Shown here: piece after piece, positions 33,228 through 44,549 of the stretch
How the letters are laid out: the number at the start of each line of letters is the position of its first letter
How positions within the stretch are numbered: position 1 is the first letter of the stretch
Assembly: GCA_027475525.1 (NCBI GenBank)
Contig: JAMWFC010000033.1
Span: 124,001 to 188,000 of the forward strand
DNA from: Macrolepiota albuminosa
Taxonomy: Eukaryota > Basidiomycota > Agaricomycetes > Agaricales > Agaricaceae
Reading direction: 5' to 3'
Length of the DNA: 64,000 bases
Made by a program: the position numbers and the translations under genes
The notes under the pieces: model-generated
Told to the model about the DNA's origin: nothing
Databases searched by the model: none
What the model saw: only the letters and a program-made list of their open reading frames with translations

Positions 33228-35708
33228 ATGGTCGATTACCAAGGATGGTAAGTCGATCATTTTGCAATGGGAAGTCGATTTCATAATCAGATAACATTTC
33301 ATTGCAGGTTTACTTGTGGAGGAGATGGAAAACCGATCGGTCCAGGTGCGTAGGTACCGATGCTCGTCTGGGCACCGCTCATTCATCAAATTCTGCAGGA
33401 CATCATGGTTGGCTTCATTGGTTTGACGCCCCGATTTCCGATGGAGGGCGAATATCGATTTATGGCCCGACTTATCATCTTATTCTCCATCGGAATTGTT
33501 TCCTGCTCCTGGACTCAAGACCGCATCAGGCGAACAGGTCCTGTTTTCTTCACGCCACCCGAAAACCGTTCAAAGGTATGCACAAAATCTTGGATTCTCT
33601 TTTGTTCACAGAAACGACTCTGCAGACACTTTCGTTGGATGGCGGAGCACGAAGTCGATGGTGCGCTCCTCCAGCGCTTTGCTAGTCAATGCGACCTCGA
33701 AAGTGGGAATGGGGAAATTAGACGAATACGCGATGAAGTTGGCGATCGTGTCAGGGAAGCTGCGGAGAAGGAGGGAAGAACTTTTGCAATTATGTATGCG
33801 TTTCTTTGACAATTAAATGGATTTTGCGGCTCATAACTGACCTTGAGGTACGACGTCTCCGGTGTTCCTGCAGGCGATATCCAGAGGGTTTCACAATGCG
33901 ATTGGATCCATCTTATTCGCAATCAAGGTGTCCTTGACAGTCCGAATTATCTCAGAGAAAAGGGAAAGGCTGTTGTTGCTCTTTGGGGTATGGTTGATGA
34001 ACTTTTTTTCTCAATACCCTCAACCTTACGTTGCATCCTAGGCTTTGGCTTCGAGAATGCGGGGCACACGCCTGCGCTTGTCAGAGCGGTCACCAAATAT
34101 ATCCGAGATGTGACTCCTGAGGGGGCCTACATCATGGCTGGTACTCCTGCGCACTGGCGTACGGCCACTAGCGACGCGGATCGAGATCTCGGATTTCTGG
34201 ATGTTTGGCTCAATGACTTTGACGCCATTTCACCTTGGACGGTCGGAAGGTACCGTGATGAGAAGGAAGCCGATTATTTCGCAGAAACCAAAATGAAGGG
34301 AGATGTTGCGCTCATTAAGAAACGCAATGAGGAAGGGTGTTGGAGACAAATTGATTACATACCTGTCGTTCTTCCAGGAGGTTCTGTAAGTTCCCTGTTA
34401 CCCAGCTTACGTTTTGTTCAAGTAGTACCAGGGTTTTAATGTCTCTCAAGGAAAATGGGGCTTCAATGATATCAAGCGAAACGGTGGCCGTTTCTTGTGG
34501 CAACAAATCTTCAATGCTAAATGCCTAGGGGTCCGTACAATGTATGGTGCAATGTGGGATGAGTGAGTTGATCGTGTTTCATTTCCACTCATCGTTTCAT
34601 CCCATTCTTAACGTCTATTCAAGGTACGATGAAGGAACTGCTTTTATGCCTGCTATCGAGAACAAACGTATGCTCCTGTATCTGCGAGCCACCCATTCTT
34701 CCCTCGATGGAGATGGATATAATGTTCCATCCGATTGGTTCGTTACAAAGCATAGCCTTGAATATGGATAACTCACATTGAATATCTGTCAGGTACATGC
34801 GAATTTGTGGTCTTGCAGCCGAAGGTTTACGGAGCGAACGGCAAATATTTGAAACATTCCCATCTAGGGAAGTCGAAGACTACTGGTCTTCTCGCCCAAA
34901 GTACGAAGATGTGGACACCAAATCTGGCGATTTCGTTTCGGGGGCATCCTGCGTAAACAAGCATGCCGGAACTGCTGGTGATGGGGAGGGAATGTCTTAC
35001 CAGGACTGGTTAGCTGCACAAAAGGAAGACAAGGATGAGCAGCCTCCACCAGCCTATTCACTGGAGGCAGTCGCTCATGTCTCGACGGCAATAACTCATT
35101 CAGCTACCACTCCAAGCGTTTCATCTGTTGCTGGAAAAGACACGACTTTAACAGCAGGTGTTGACACATCTACACAAAGTCGATCATATATCGGCTCGAC
35201 CCATCAAGCGATAGGACCTCCACCAGTCAACACTGGCTCACGACCACAGCATCGTCACGGTCGTCACAGTATCTCTCCACATACTTCCCCTGGAGGATAT
35301 GATCAGACTCCTTCAACTCCGGACAGAATAAATACATACCCAACACATGCACTCAACAATACTCCTTCGGCTGGCGGTAACGAATATGACCCTGTAGCTT
35401 CGCTTGCAAATGAATTCAGCGGCCATGGGCTCGATCCCGTTGATTCAAGACAAACTGCTTCACCACCATCAGTCCAAGCTTCTCGTCCTTCAACGGTGTA
35501 TCATGATTGGCCGGGACCTCTCCATTCTCTCGCTCAGTCGCAAGCAACTCACACACGATTGAGCTCACCGACGCCACCAACTCGGCCTCCGACAAGCCAG
35601 GGACTGTGGGCACCTCCAGAATGGGGCATTAAGGACGACCTTCGACACTGTCACAGGCCTCCTATTGATTTCCTTGCACTGTGTCACCAAGATCCTGATG
35701 ATAACTGA
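33228..35708 (+). CDS. GH71/GH99-like (xylosidase/arabinosidase-type) protein, probably frameshifted
   Basis: Exons I can join: (33197)33228-33247, 33308-33345, 33399-33575, 33627-33793, 33848-33987, 34042-34385, 34432-34562, 34624-34737, 34793-35708. The order DYQGWF, TCGGDGKPIGPG, HHGWLHWFDAP, FPAPGLKTASGEQ, HFRWMAEHEVDGALLQRFA, YDVSGVP, AVVALWG, GTPAHWRT, DVWLNDFDAISPWTVGRY and MYGAMWDEYDEGTAF matches the fungal GH71/99-like family. Within exon 33399-33575 the frame must shift by one base near 33450 (from DAPISDGG to IDLWPDLSSYSPSEL in the next frame), so this is a pseudogene or an assembly error. The last exon adds a ~240-residue Ser/Pro/Thr-rich tail with PPPAYSLE (a PPxY motif). No signal peptide seen; the start may be further upstream. 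Confidence 0.75.
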
Positions 35709-37055
35709 AAATGGTGATTTAGATTCCAGGTTTAAGTACAGCCGATGGGATGAGAAGATTCGCGGTACGATGTGGTAGGGAAATGGGCGCTGCAGATGGA
35801 AATACGCCACGAAGGAGGTATGGCACGCGGAGTAGAATTGACACGGACGAGAGAGAGTTTACATCAAACATCGAGAAAATGGGAAGTAGAAGGGTGGACG
35901 AGAAAGTTGGATGGACAGATTGGGAAATCGAAGGTACGAATATGGAAAAAGAGAAATAAGGTTTGTAATTCTGAGACCAACCAACGGTCGAAATGTAAAT
36001 ATAGGAAGGAATCGACGATTCGAAGCGATGTCGCGGAGGATCGTCGATGCAGAGATCATGTAAAATATGTATAAAAGGCGAGAGAAACGTACGAATAGAC
36101 AGGTTTTTACACCCCACGTTTCCTTGTCTTGGACTAAGCTTGTCTCGCGCGTTCTACAACTGTGTCTCGTCGTTGTCTGGTCTGATCTCGAGTATCGTCT
36201 TGCTCGGCACACTTCTTGCTTCATTGACGTCTGATCCGACGTCGAACTCCGCGTGTTCGCTACCTTCGGCAGCGTTCTCGGCTTTTCGCCCGGCACCACT
36301 GCTTCTGTGACGGCTCGTCGGCTACTGGACTTCCTCGTATTCAACTTCTATTCTGCCCTCTGCTTTCGACCCTTCCGACTTAGTTCGTCGTCTTATCACG
36401 ACTTTACCCATCTAGTGTGGGCGAATTCTGTCCGCTTCTCGCATTAACCGTGCTCTACGAGAAGATCATCTTGTAGCTACTTCCTCCTTCCCTCATCGTC
36501 CTTTCGTACTCTGACCTCAGGGAACGACCGACCACCGAGGCTATTTCCTCAGTAAGACTACTCCTCTTCCACAACGAACATTCCATATACTTGTTGAAGA
36601 TGTGGATGGTGAGACGTGGAAATCTTGTTTTGCTGGAGGGTTTCACAGGAAATGTTGAGGAGGAGATCCTGAGAGTCGACAATAGCCTCGGTTGGTGACT
36701 TGTTGAGTTAGAATCTGCACAGCTTGAGATAGTCAGTTAGTCAAGAAATGTAGGATTGCATCACTATATGATCACCCCTGGCAGGACGGTATCTTCTTGA
36801 TGGCGCCTTAGGGGGGTTATCTGTCGCATCAAAAGTACCCTAAGCGTACCGACCGCACCTCTTCTTGAAGCTGGGATCCAATCGGGCATGGTTCACAACT
36901 CTGAACTCTTGGTTAGTGGTCAGATATGTCGGGAGGTTGCGAGGTTTGATTGGATGGCTGAGAGGTTGGGAAGTTGTGAGGTCCCTCTCACCGCACTTCT
37001 CATGTTACTACATACTTGTCATGAAAAAATAGCATTCGAAAATGCACAAATACTA
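35709..37055. other. No confident gene; possible LTR-like segment
   Basis: Around 36069 there is a TATAAAAGG box followed by about 300 bp of GC-richer, pyrimidine-rich sequence with many TCG/CGT words, which resembles a retroelement LTR or leader. I found no paired copy, so I do not call one. Open frames here have no domains. Confidence 0.35.
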
Positions 37056-37742
37056 TCAAAAAAAACTCATGCTCTCGCTCATACTGACCAGACAAACTCC
37101 AAAATCAAGAGCCCTCTTCCACCGCGCAGACGTACTCATCGTCTCTCCATCACCCACAATGATCAAAGCCAAGCGCGCACGAGTCCACATGACATTCAAC
37201 CTCCTTTCATCCTCTAAAAATCCAATATCCCTATCCACATTACATCGTACCGCAGAAAAGATGATGATATCACTTTCACGGCCTTCGAAGGCATCGACCG
37301 TCGAGCAGAAGATGGATCCGGAAAGTTTAGAATGCAGCACTTGGATCTGCTTCCTATACGGAGTGAGAACCGTGATTCTCAAGTCTGTTACAGAGTGTGA
37401 GCCTTCCAAAGGAGCAGAAGCAGAAACAGCCTGAGCCTGCGCCTGCGTCTGAGCCCGCGCTTCCTTCTTCTGCGTGGTAAGCATTGGAATAATATGTGCA
37501 ACAACATCTACTTGTCCAGCATTACTCTTCGACATACCACCCGTATCTTCCTCCGCAAAGCACTGAACAAAAACCGTTGGGACGAGCGATGCGCCACGAT
37601 GAGGCCAGGGGAACGAAGATGTCGCGAGCAAGCCCAGAATCTCGTAGGTGTCGGTAAGCCCGCTCTGCAGCTGGTCGTTGTAGAATTCCCTCGAAGGGAA
37701 CGCCATGAGTTCCGCAGGAGATCGATATTGCACGTTTAACAT
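37056..37742 (-). pseudogene. C-terminal relic of a UPF1/NAM7-like SF1 helicase
   Basis: The minus strand encodes LNVQYRSPAELMAFPSREFY, ITVLTPYRKQIQVL (motif IV region), STVDAFEGRESDIIIFSAVR (motif V) and DERRLNVMWTRARLALIIVG (motif VI). These are the second RecA-like domain of UPF1-like helicases. Upstream (37743 onward) I find no Walker A or DEAA motif, and the frame meets stops. A Q/A-rich insertion (QTQAQAQAVSASA) separates two parts of the domain. The fragment is 228 codons, against many hundreds in complete enzymes. Confidence 0.8.
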
Positions 37743-38514
37743 TGTTTTTCACATTTGAGGACTCTCCACGTATAGCACATCTCTCTATCATAAGGATAAC
37801 GCCCTGGGCAAAATAGGGAAATTCTCACTGCAGTGCTATGTCCTGGCACATACCTGGGCCCAGAGAATGGCTGAAACTTCAATTTTGAGGCCATGATGCT
37901 GTGAACAATGTCTTGCCCAGTCTGAGTGGAGGTTGGTGGAATTTCCTGGTAGGCAGGGAGCTAGAGCAAGATGGATCGGTGGCTGTCAGCAGTCAAATGC
38001 GCTCAACCATGCACAGCCACATAATGCTAAATACCATCTGACATTTCAATATCACCTTGTACATTCCAGAGTGGACTAAAGGCCTTGAAAGTTCAGCTGA
38101 AATGTTATTAGAAGCTCTATAAATGCTTTTATGCCATTGAATTGAGAACATAATCTTTGTATAAAAAAGGTAAGACAAAACTAAAAAAGTAAGACAGCAT
38201 TCGGAGAATGCTTTATATTTGTGCTTAACTTAGATTGACCAAGTTACCATTTGTTCTCATCAAATATGGGTTGCCACTGCCTCTATCACACAGATGAAGA
38301 GAGAAGAATGTTAGTTAATTTAGAGAATCTAGACATACCTTTTTATTCATAATGACAAATCCCCTACATCTATAGAACATGTTCAATGCACTTACCATAG
38401 GTGTCCATAGGATCATCATGGGACACAACAGGTGCTGGAAGAGAATTAGTGAGGCCAGCTGCTTGCCTCTTGAGCAGATCAATCTTGGCCTTCAGCCTCA
38501 AAATTTCTTCTTTT
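37743..38514. other. No gene recognised; target region of the copia insertion
   Basis: AT-rich with short frames. On the minus strand, 38395-38510 reads as a helical exon (EEILRLKAKIDLLKRQAAGL) that would continue past the copia insertion into 44069-44251, so the copia element seems to sit in an older gene or element remnant. Confidence 0.4.
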
Positions 38515-38868
38515 TGTTAGAAGGTCAAACCTATACGACACGGTTGTAGTAAGTCCTCAGTCTCTGGATACTTGACTTCATTCAATTCCTACCTATACGA
38601 CACGGTTGTAGTAAGTCTATATGTATTGTAAGTGAGGCCCGGTCGTATAGTGGATATTTCTAACTCACCCTCAGTCTCTGGATACTTGACTGAGGGTTCC
38701 TATGTCGTAGCATACTGTATAAATATATGTTTTGTCCATTGTCTCGAAGACAAAGGGGCCAAGCCAAAGAGGTCAAGCCTAAGCGTGGTCCTGGGTCCTT
38801 TGTACTCCGTCGGCCTTTGTGTTTCCGTGGCCCATGCTCACGGTGTTGTTCCGAATCGGATCTTATCA
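38515..38868 (-). repeat. 3' LTR of the copia element
   Basis: 354 bp, TG...CA ends. It contains an internal ~40-bp duplication built on CCTATACGACACGGTTGTAG. It matches 43716-44068 nearly base for base. Confidence 0.93.
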
Positions 38869-38910
38869 CTCCTCCTCACCGTGAGCATCGGTCGTCGTCA
38901 TCGTCATCGT

Positions 38911-41900
38911 TCATACTCCTCCTCGCGCGGAATCCTTTATCCCAAGGATTGCTCGTAGCTTCGAGAATTGAGGGGCGTGTAGCGCTTTGGTGAATATGTC
39001 GGCGACGTTATCTTTAGTGTTGATGTATTGAATAGTGATCTCTTTTGATGCGACGCGTTCACGTAAGAAGTGGTACTTGATGTCGACGTGTTTGACACGT
39101 TGATGTAGCATCGGATCTTCAGATAAGTTTATGGCTGAATTATTATCGCATAATAGGGTTGTCGGTCCTGTCGGAATGTATCCAATTGCTGTCATCAGAG
39201 CCCGTAGCCAGATGCATTCCTGGGTGGCTTCGAAGGCAGCCATATATTCTGCCTCACAGGAAGATGCTGCAACCGTCCGTTGTTTTCGTGTGGACCATGA
39301 GATAACTCCTGACCCTAGAGTCCACGCATACCCTCCGACACTCCTCCTAGTGTCCAGGCAATTTGCCCAATCTGAGTCAGTGAAGCCCAATAATGTTATT
39401 GGCTGCTTCCCTCCAAGAGACAATCCTAACGTGCGCGTGCCTTTGAGGTAACGAAGAGTCCTGATGGCGGCATTCCAGTGGGTCTGAGTATAACAGTCTA
39501 GGTATTGGGAAAGCTGTTGGACAGCATACTGGATGTCTGGCCGTGTAGAGACTGCAAGCCATAACAGGCCTCCCACTAGGCGACGGTAAGGAATTCGTGT
39601 GATCTTTTCTCGTTCATCCGGGGAAAGCGTGGTTAGGTCCACACGGCGCAGTTTAGTCCCAGGATCCATGGGTGTTGACAGTGGTGTCGCGTCTGACTGT
39701 CCAAATTGCTGGACCAGTCTGTCAATCAGCATCGTCTGTGATAGGTGTACCTGGTGTGCGTCACGGTCCCAGTTGACGGCAATCCCCAAGATGTGCTTCG
39801 GTGTTCCCAGATCTGCTATTGTCCATGCTTCTGCCATCTCCTTCTTGAATTCCTCGTTAGCGGCTCTTGTGCTGGCAATGGCAAGGAAGTCGTCCACATG
39901 GACCCCTACAATCACCGCACCAACTTTAGTTTTTCTATAGTATACGCACGCTTCACAGTCCAGCCTGGTGAATCCCCACTTCTTCATATGCCCGTCTAAG
40001 GTCTTGTTCCAGATCCTGCCAGCCTGTTTCATGCCGTATAACCCTTTTATCAGCTGACATACCCAGTTCTCCTTCCCTGGTTCCTCGAATCCTTTTGGTT
40101 GTTCCATGTACACCGTCTCCTCCTCAGGTAGAACACCATTTAAAAAGGCTGTCTTTACGTCAATTTGATTTGCGTCCCAGCCTAATGATGCGGCCAGGTG
40201 TAACAAAATTCTCCAAGATTCCGCGCGCGCTGTAGGTGAGGTAGTTCGTGTATAGTCTCTACCATACACTTGGTTGAAACCTTGCACTACATGTCGCGTC
40301 TTGAACCTAGTAATTTTGCCACTTTCGTCGCGCTTAATTGCGAAGACGGGACGTCCTTTGAGCACTCGGTGTCCCCGGGGAACTTCTTCACGCGGTATGA
40401 GTTTCCATACCCCCATCTCCTTTAGTGATGTTAGTTCTTCGCGGTATGACTGTTCCCACCTGGGTCCATCTGGTGAGTTCCTGGCTTCCTCCCAAGTTCT
40501 TGGAGTTTCAAAATCAGATTCCGGGTCCAGGTACTGTTGGTCCTCGATCGTGTTCAGCACTGACAGGATGCGATCGAGATTGTGGGGCTGGTCCTCAATT
40601 GCGTCACCATTCTCAGCATCTCTCCGGTGCTCGGCCCTAGTTGCCTTCACACGTCCAGCTGCTTCCTTCGACTCTCGGACAGCCCTCTCTGTACGTGTCT
40701 CTGCTCGGTCATCACCACTTACTTTGGCAGTTGGGATTACTGTCCGGGTTGACCTTCGGATTTGGGGTACTGGGGCATGATCGTCAATCGTTGGATTGTC
40801 TGGTTGCTGGGCCGCTGGCATGATTTGGTTAAGGACTCCAGGCATGTTTGGGTAACTATCCTCGTTGTCGTCGATGTGTTCAGCAGGGCTCTTTGAGGCG
40901 TTCATCGCTATGGAGTTCATGGTCTGCATTTCAGGGGCGTGGCTGTTGGCATGTGGTTGTTGCATTGGGTTGGTCATGGGAGTTGATGCAGTTGGTTCAT
41001 CGTTGTGACTTTCTATGAAACGGACATGGTAAGAGCTGTACACTTTCTTTGTTGAACGATCGTAACAACGGTAGGCTTTCGAGTTGGAATCATAGCCGAT
41101 GAGCACACATTCAATAGATCGCTCGAATACCTTGGGATTATGTTTATTTAGGATTAACACAAAGGCTCGACATCCGATTTCTCGAATATATGAGTAATTC
41201 GGCTTCTTCTGATACCACAGCTCATCAGGGGTTGCGTCTCGTACTGCTGAAGTCTTTGTTTTCCCGTGGAGGTGGGCAGCTGTCAAATAGAATTCGTCCC
41301 ACAGAAAGGGAGGACAATTAGCCGCTAGTCGCATTGCCCGCGCCTTCCCCATCAGGGTTCGATGCATGCGCTCAACTCTCCCCATATGGGCTGACGTATA
41401 TGGGGCACCAACTTCTAGTATGATCCCTTGCCTTCTGTACCACTCTTTGTGTTCGTCCCCATTGAACTCCCCATCTCGACCAGTTCGCAAGATTTTCAGG
41501 CGTTCCCCAGTCTCATTCTCTCGTGCGAGGACCCAAGCTTTGAGTGCGCAAAATCCTTCGTCTTTCGTTTTCAATGGTATTGACCAAGGTTTATTTGTAT
41601 AGTCATCGACAACATTCATGATATAGTTGTTACCAGTCCTGGAAGTAACTGCCGTTGGTCCCGACAGGTCTACCCACACCTTTTCCAACCTCTTTGTCGC
41701 TCTATGCCCTATCCCTTCCTCCCTCTCCCTCGGTACCGAAGTCTTGGACTGCTTTCCAAGAATACAATGGTTACACTTGGGGGGTTTGGAAGGAAAGGAT
41801 GAGGGCATACCTTTGATCATGCCCGCACGCGCCATCTGCATGATGGATTGATAATTCGCGTGTCCAAGTCTTAGATGCCAGGATTTTATGTTGGGAGCGG

Positions 41901-43530
41901 CGTGGACAGCCAATGCCTGAGGATTGAGGAGATCTAGTGCGTATAGACCTCGTTTCGGTATAAGCGTGCCTGTGGCTATGGTTTTGCCATCGGTCTTCTT
42001 GCTCAGAATGGCTTTAGTGTCGTCGAATGTGGTTTCGATTCCGACTTGTTGGGCTAGCTTACTCACGGACAGGAGGCGCACCGTCGATTTCGGTACATGG
42101 AGAACATTTTCCAATTCTATGTGCGTGTGTTCGTCGATGTGAAGTCGAATTGTTCCCACTCCTGTGGCCACAATACAGGAGCCACCCACTCCTCGAATAG
42201 GCTTATCATGAATGGGATCAAGGGTGACAAAGTCAGAGGCGTCTGGGGAAATATGAACGGTAGCGCCCGAGTCTAGGAAAAATGGGTCTGAGTGAGTCTC
42301 GCAGGAAAGGATAAGTTCAGGGCATTGATTGTGGTTGCCCTCAACATCGGTCTTCTCCTCCTCAAGCACAATCCATGCGTCGATCTCGAGGTCTTCGGCA
42401 GTCACTAGTGTGTCGGCAGAGGGGATTTCGTCCGATGTTAGTCCAGCAAATTCCTGTTTTGCTGGAGGGCTAGTTGTCGATCCTTTCGTGGCAAGGTAAG
42501 CTGCGATGGTTTCAGAGTCACCTTCCAGAGTAAAGGCATTTCCACCTGCTGGCGTGAACGTGATTTTTGAGATTTTCTTGCTCTTGTCCTTCCTTATGCT
42601 CTCGTAGTGTGCCAGACGTGCCCGTTTTGATTCCTCTGCAGTCTTTCCTGCCATGCCCCCTCCTTCAAGGATGCACCAGGGAGCGGTATGGCCAGTATAT
42701 ACGTGTACAGGGCGCTTCCGAGCCTTGCATGCTGAGCAGGTAAGGTTGCTACCTCGGTATGGTTTGACAATGAGCGCAGTCGGATCAGAGTCCTGAGGTG
42801 TCGCCGTCGTCCTGTCTGCCTCCATCAACGTCTGTTCTCCTTCCAGGAATTTTCTTATCTCGGCTGGTCCATACTTGACCATACTCCCAGCCTGTCCTAA
42901 ATCACGGGAGATGATTGATCGCAGGTGAGAAAAAGACTTGTCTGAGAGGGCGGATAAGACGGCGATGGATTTTAGCAGGTCCTTTGTCACGTCTCCGGCG
43001 TCAAACGCACGGTCGATTCTCTCGAAGATCATGTCGACTGTTTTGGTGAGTGGCTCAGACAAGGAGCACTTTGTGGTGAGGGCCTCCTGCAGGAGGCGAA
43101 CTTGCTTGACAGGTGTGGCGCCACCATGGCGCTCCTTCAGGTATGACCAAAGGACAACGGGATCTTCTTCCTCGGCACAGAGCTTTTGCTCAGAAGTGGA
43201 TATCGCGCGTTTTAGGAATGAACACGCCAGTCGTCTATTCGAGGCCCACGCACGGCAGGCACGTGGTTCGTATGTTTCGTGAGGGTGAGGAGGTGGATCG
43301 AATATATAGTCCCAAAGTTGGACCATGGTGAGTTCCAGTTTCATTGTGTATGCCCAGTCTGTATATTTGCCGTCGTCCTTCTCCAGGATGTGGCCTGTCC
43401 AAGACGACGTTATCTTTCCGACAGGCATAACAGTAGGATTAGCACCGTTGTCCACCAGTTTCATTTCTGCTATCCGGGTCGCAGTCAATGGCACAGGGGG
43501 CGTCGCGGGATTTTCACTTGTCGGAGACAT
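38911..43530 (-). CDS. Ty1/copia Gag-Pol polyprotein, intact frame
   Basis: From ATG 43530 (MSPTSENPATPP) the frame runs 1539 codons without a stop; the open frame extends a further 43 codons upstream. In order it shows a Gag (UBN2-like) region (RHGGATPVKQVRLLQEALT), a protease with FLDSGATVHIS, and a GAG-pre-integrase HHCC (LRLGHANYQSI, CNHCILGKQ). The integrase follows with WVDLSGP, VDDYT, DGEFNGDEHKEW and GAPYTSAHMGRVERMHRTL, keeping the DDE residues. The RT has DVKTAFLNG, KGLYGMKQAG and VHVDDFL, and the RNase H has FTDSDWANCLDTRRS and SSCEAEYMA. The usual YVDD box reads HVDD. Its domain order (integrase before RT) is diagnostic of copia. With near-identical LTRs this is probably a recent and possibly active insertion. 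Confidence 0.95.
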   Translation of the reverse strand: MSPTSENPATPPVPLTATRIAEMKLVDNGANPTVMPVGKITSSWTGHILEKDDGKYTDWAYTMKLELTMVQLWDYIFDPPPHPHETYEPRACRAWASNRRLACSFLKRAISTSEQKLCAEEEDPVVLWSYLKERHGGATPVKQVRLLQEALTTKCSLSEPLTKTVDMIFERIDRAFDAGDVTKDLLKSIAVLSALSDKSFSHLRSIISRDLGQAGSMVKYGPAEIRKFLEGEQTLMEADRTTATPQDSDPTALIVKPYRGSNLTCSACKARKRPVHVYTGHTAPWCILEGGGMAGKTAEESKRARLAHYESIRKDKSKKISKITFTPAGGNAFTLEGDSETIAAYLATKGSTTSPPAKQEFAGLTSDEIPSADTLVTAEDLEIDAWIVLEEEKTDVEGNHNQCPELILSCETHSDPFFLDSGATVHISPDASDFVTLDPIHDKPIRGVGGSCIVATGVGTIRLHIDEHTHIELENVLHVPKSTVRLLSVSKLAQQVGIETTFDDTKAILSKKTDGKTIATGTLIPKRGLYALDLLNPQALAVHAAPNIKSWHLRLGHANYQSIMQMARAGMIKGMPSSFPSKPPKCNHCILGKQSKTSVPREREEGIGHRATKRLEKVWVDLSGPTAVTSRTGNNYIMNVVDDYTNKPWSIPLKTKDEGFCALKAWVLARENETGERLKILRTGRDGEFNGDEHKEWYRRQGIILEVGAPYTSAHMGRVERMHRTLMGKARAMRLAANCPPFLWDEFYLTAAHLHGKTKTSAVRDATPDELWYQKKPNYSYIREIGCRAFVLILNKHNPKVFERSIECVLIGYDSNSKAYRCYDRSTKKVYSSYHVRFIESHNDEPTASTPMTNPMQQPHANSHAPEMQTMNSIAMNASKSPAEHIDDNEDSYPNMPGVLNQIMPAAQQPDNPTIDDHAPVPQIRRSTRTVIPTAKVSGDDRAETRTERAVRESKEAAGRVKATRAEHRRDAENGDAIEDQPHNLDRILSVLNTIEDQQYLDPESDFETPRTWEEARNSPDGPRWEQSYREELTSLKEMGVWKLIPREEVPRGHRVLKGRPVFAIKRDESGKITRFKTRHVVQGFNQVYGRDYTRTTSPTARAESWRILLHLAASLGWDANQIDVKTAFLNGVLPEEETVYMEQPKGFEEPGKENWVCQLIKGLYGMKQAGRIWNKTLDGHMKKWGFTRLDCEACVYYRKTKVGAVIVGVHVDDFLAIASTRAANEEFKKEMAEAWTIADLGTPKHILGIAVNWDRDAHQVHLSQTMLIDRLVQQFGQSDATPLSTPMDPGTKLRRVDLTTLSPDEREKITRIPYRRLVGGLLWLAVSTRPDIQYAVQQLSQYLDCYTQTHWNAAIRTLRYLKGTRTLGLSLGGKQPITLLGFTDSDWANCLDTRRSVGGYAWTLGSGVISWSTRKQRTVAASSCEAEYMAAFEATQECIWLRALMTAIGYIPTGPTTLLCDNNSAINLSEDPMLHQRVKHVDIKYHFLRERVASKEITIQYINTKDNVADIFTKALHAPQFSKLRAILGIKDSARGGV

Positions 43531-43715
43531 TCCAGCAAGTTGCAAGACGAGAGCAAAGAGAACAATAGGTATCAGATACGCGTTATCCGCGTCGATCAGG
43601 GGCAGAGACAATCGGATAGTCGATCCGGCAAAGACAAGGTGAGCGATCGTAGCTCGCAAAGATCAGGTAAAGGTTTGAGTTCTTCAGAAGTCAAAGCAAC
43701 AATAGCCCATAACCT

Positions 43716-44068
43716 GTTAGAAGGTCAAACCTATACGACACGGTTGTAGTAAGTCCTCAGTCTCTGGATACTTGACTTCATTCAATTCCTACCTATACGA
43801 CACGGTTGTAGTAAGTCTATATGTATTGTAAGTGAGGCCCGGTCGTATAGTGGATATTTCTAACTCACCCTCAGTCTCTGGATACTTGACTGAGGGTTCC
43901 TATGTCGTAGCATACTGTATAAATATATGTTTTGTCCATTGTCTCGAAGACAAAGGGGCCAAGCCAAAGAGGTCAAGCCTAAGCGTGGTCCTGGGTCCTT
44001 TGTACTCCGTCGGCCTTTGTGTTTCCGTGGCCCATGCTCACGGTGTTGTTCCGAATCGGATCTTATCA
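43716..44068 (-). repeat. 5' LTR of the copia element
   Basis: Copy of the 38515-38868 LTR. On the minus strand a TATTTATA box lies within it near 43918-43928, a candidate promoter for the element transcript. Confidence 0.93.
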
Positions 44069-44549
44069 CTTTTCTGCCATATATTTGACATAAGTGGTAG
44101 TTTTATACTTGTTGCGACATTTTATTGAGCTAGTGAAATGATTACTTAGGCTACTGTGCTGTGACGAGATATGCAACCGAGCCCACTTGTGCAACTTCCT
44201 TTCCTCAGCTCCATCGGCGTACTTTTTGAGAACCGTAAAAATCTCATACATGTATAGAGTCTATATAAAGATGTTGCTATAGATATTTCAAAGGATCCTT
44301 TGGTTGTTGAGCTTTAATAAATCTGATAGTGCTCAAAAAGTCTGATTTCGTGCCCACCTCATCATCGGTGAAATGATTCTTGATAAATTATTGTACTTTT
44401 TACATGATAATATTGCTTAATACATTGAATACAGCTCAAATCTAATTTTCCGAGGCTCTACGTACCCTGAAAAGGCCTCGATGAGAGGGATCTGTGTGGG
44501 AGCGTGACATTCTCAATGAGATTGAAGCTCCGCATGCGGCCTGGCGGCA
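44069..44549. other. Right flank of the copia insertion
   Basis: On the minus strand 44251-44066 encodes LKKYADGAEERKLHKWARLH and similar, which may continue across the copia insertion into 38510-38395. No domain assigned. The rest is AT-rich. Confidence 0.35.

Larger units (their letters stand above)
38515..44068 (-). mobile_element. Complete Ty1/copia LTR retrotransposon
   Basis: LTRs at 38515-38868 and about 43716-44068 begin TGTTAG and end TTATCA on the plus strand, and appear identical apart from at most a base or two. The 5-bp duplication CTTTT flanks both outer ends (38510-38514 and 44069-44073). Read on the minus strand, a primer-binding-type sequence GGTTATGGGC directly follows the 5' LTR, and a purine-rich GGTGAGGAGGAG directly precedes the 3' LTR. 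One long Gag-Pol frame lies between. Everything needed for an autonomous element seems present. Confidence 0.95.

Noticed and set aside
36040..36450. Possible solo LTR around a TATAAAAGG box
   Set aside because: No second copy, no clear TG...CA ends and no target duplication found in the window.
39599..40823. Plus-strand frames within the copia Gag-Pol
   Set aside because: Antisense to the intact 1539-codon polyprotein and without recognisable domains.
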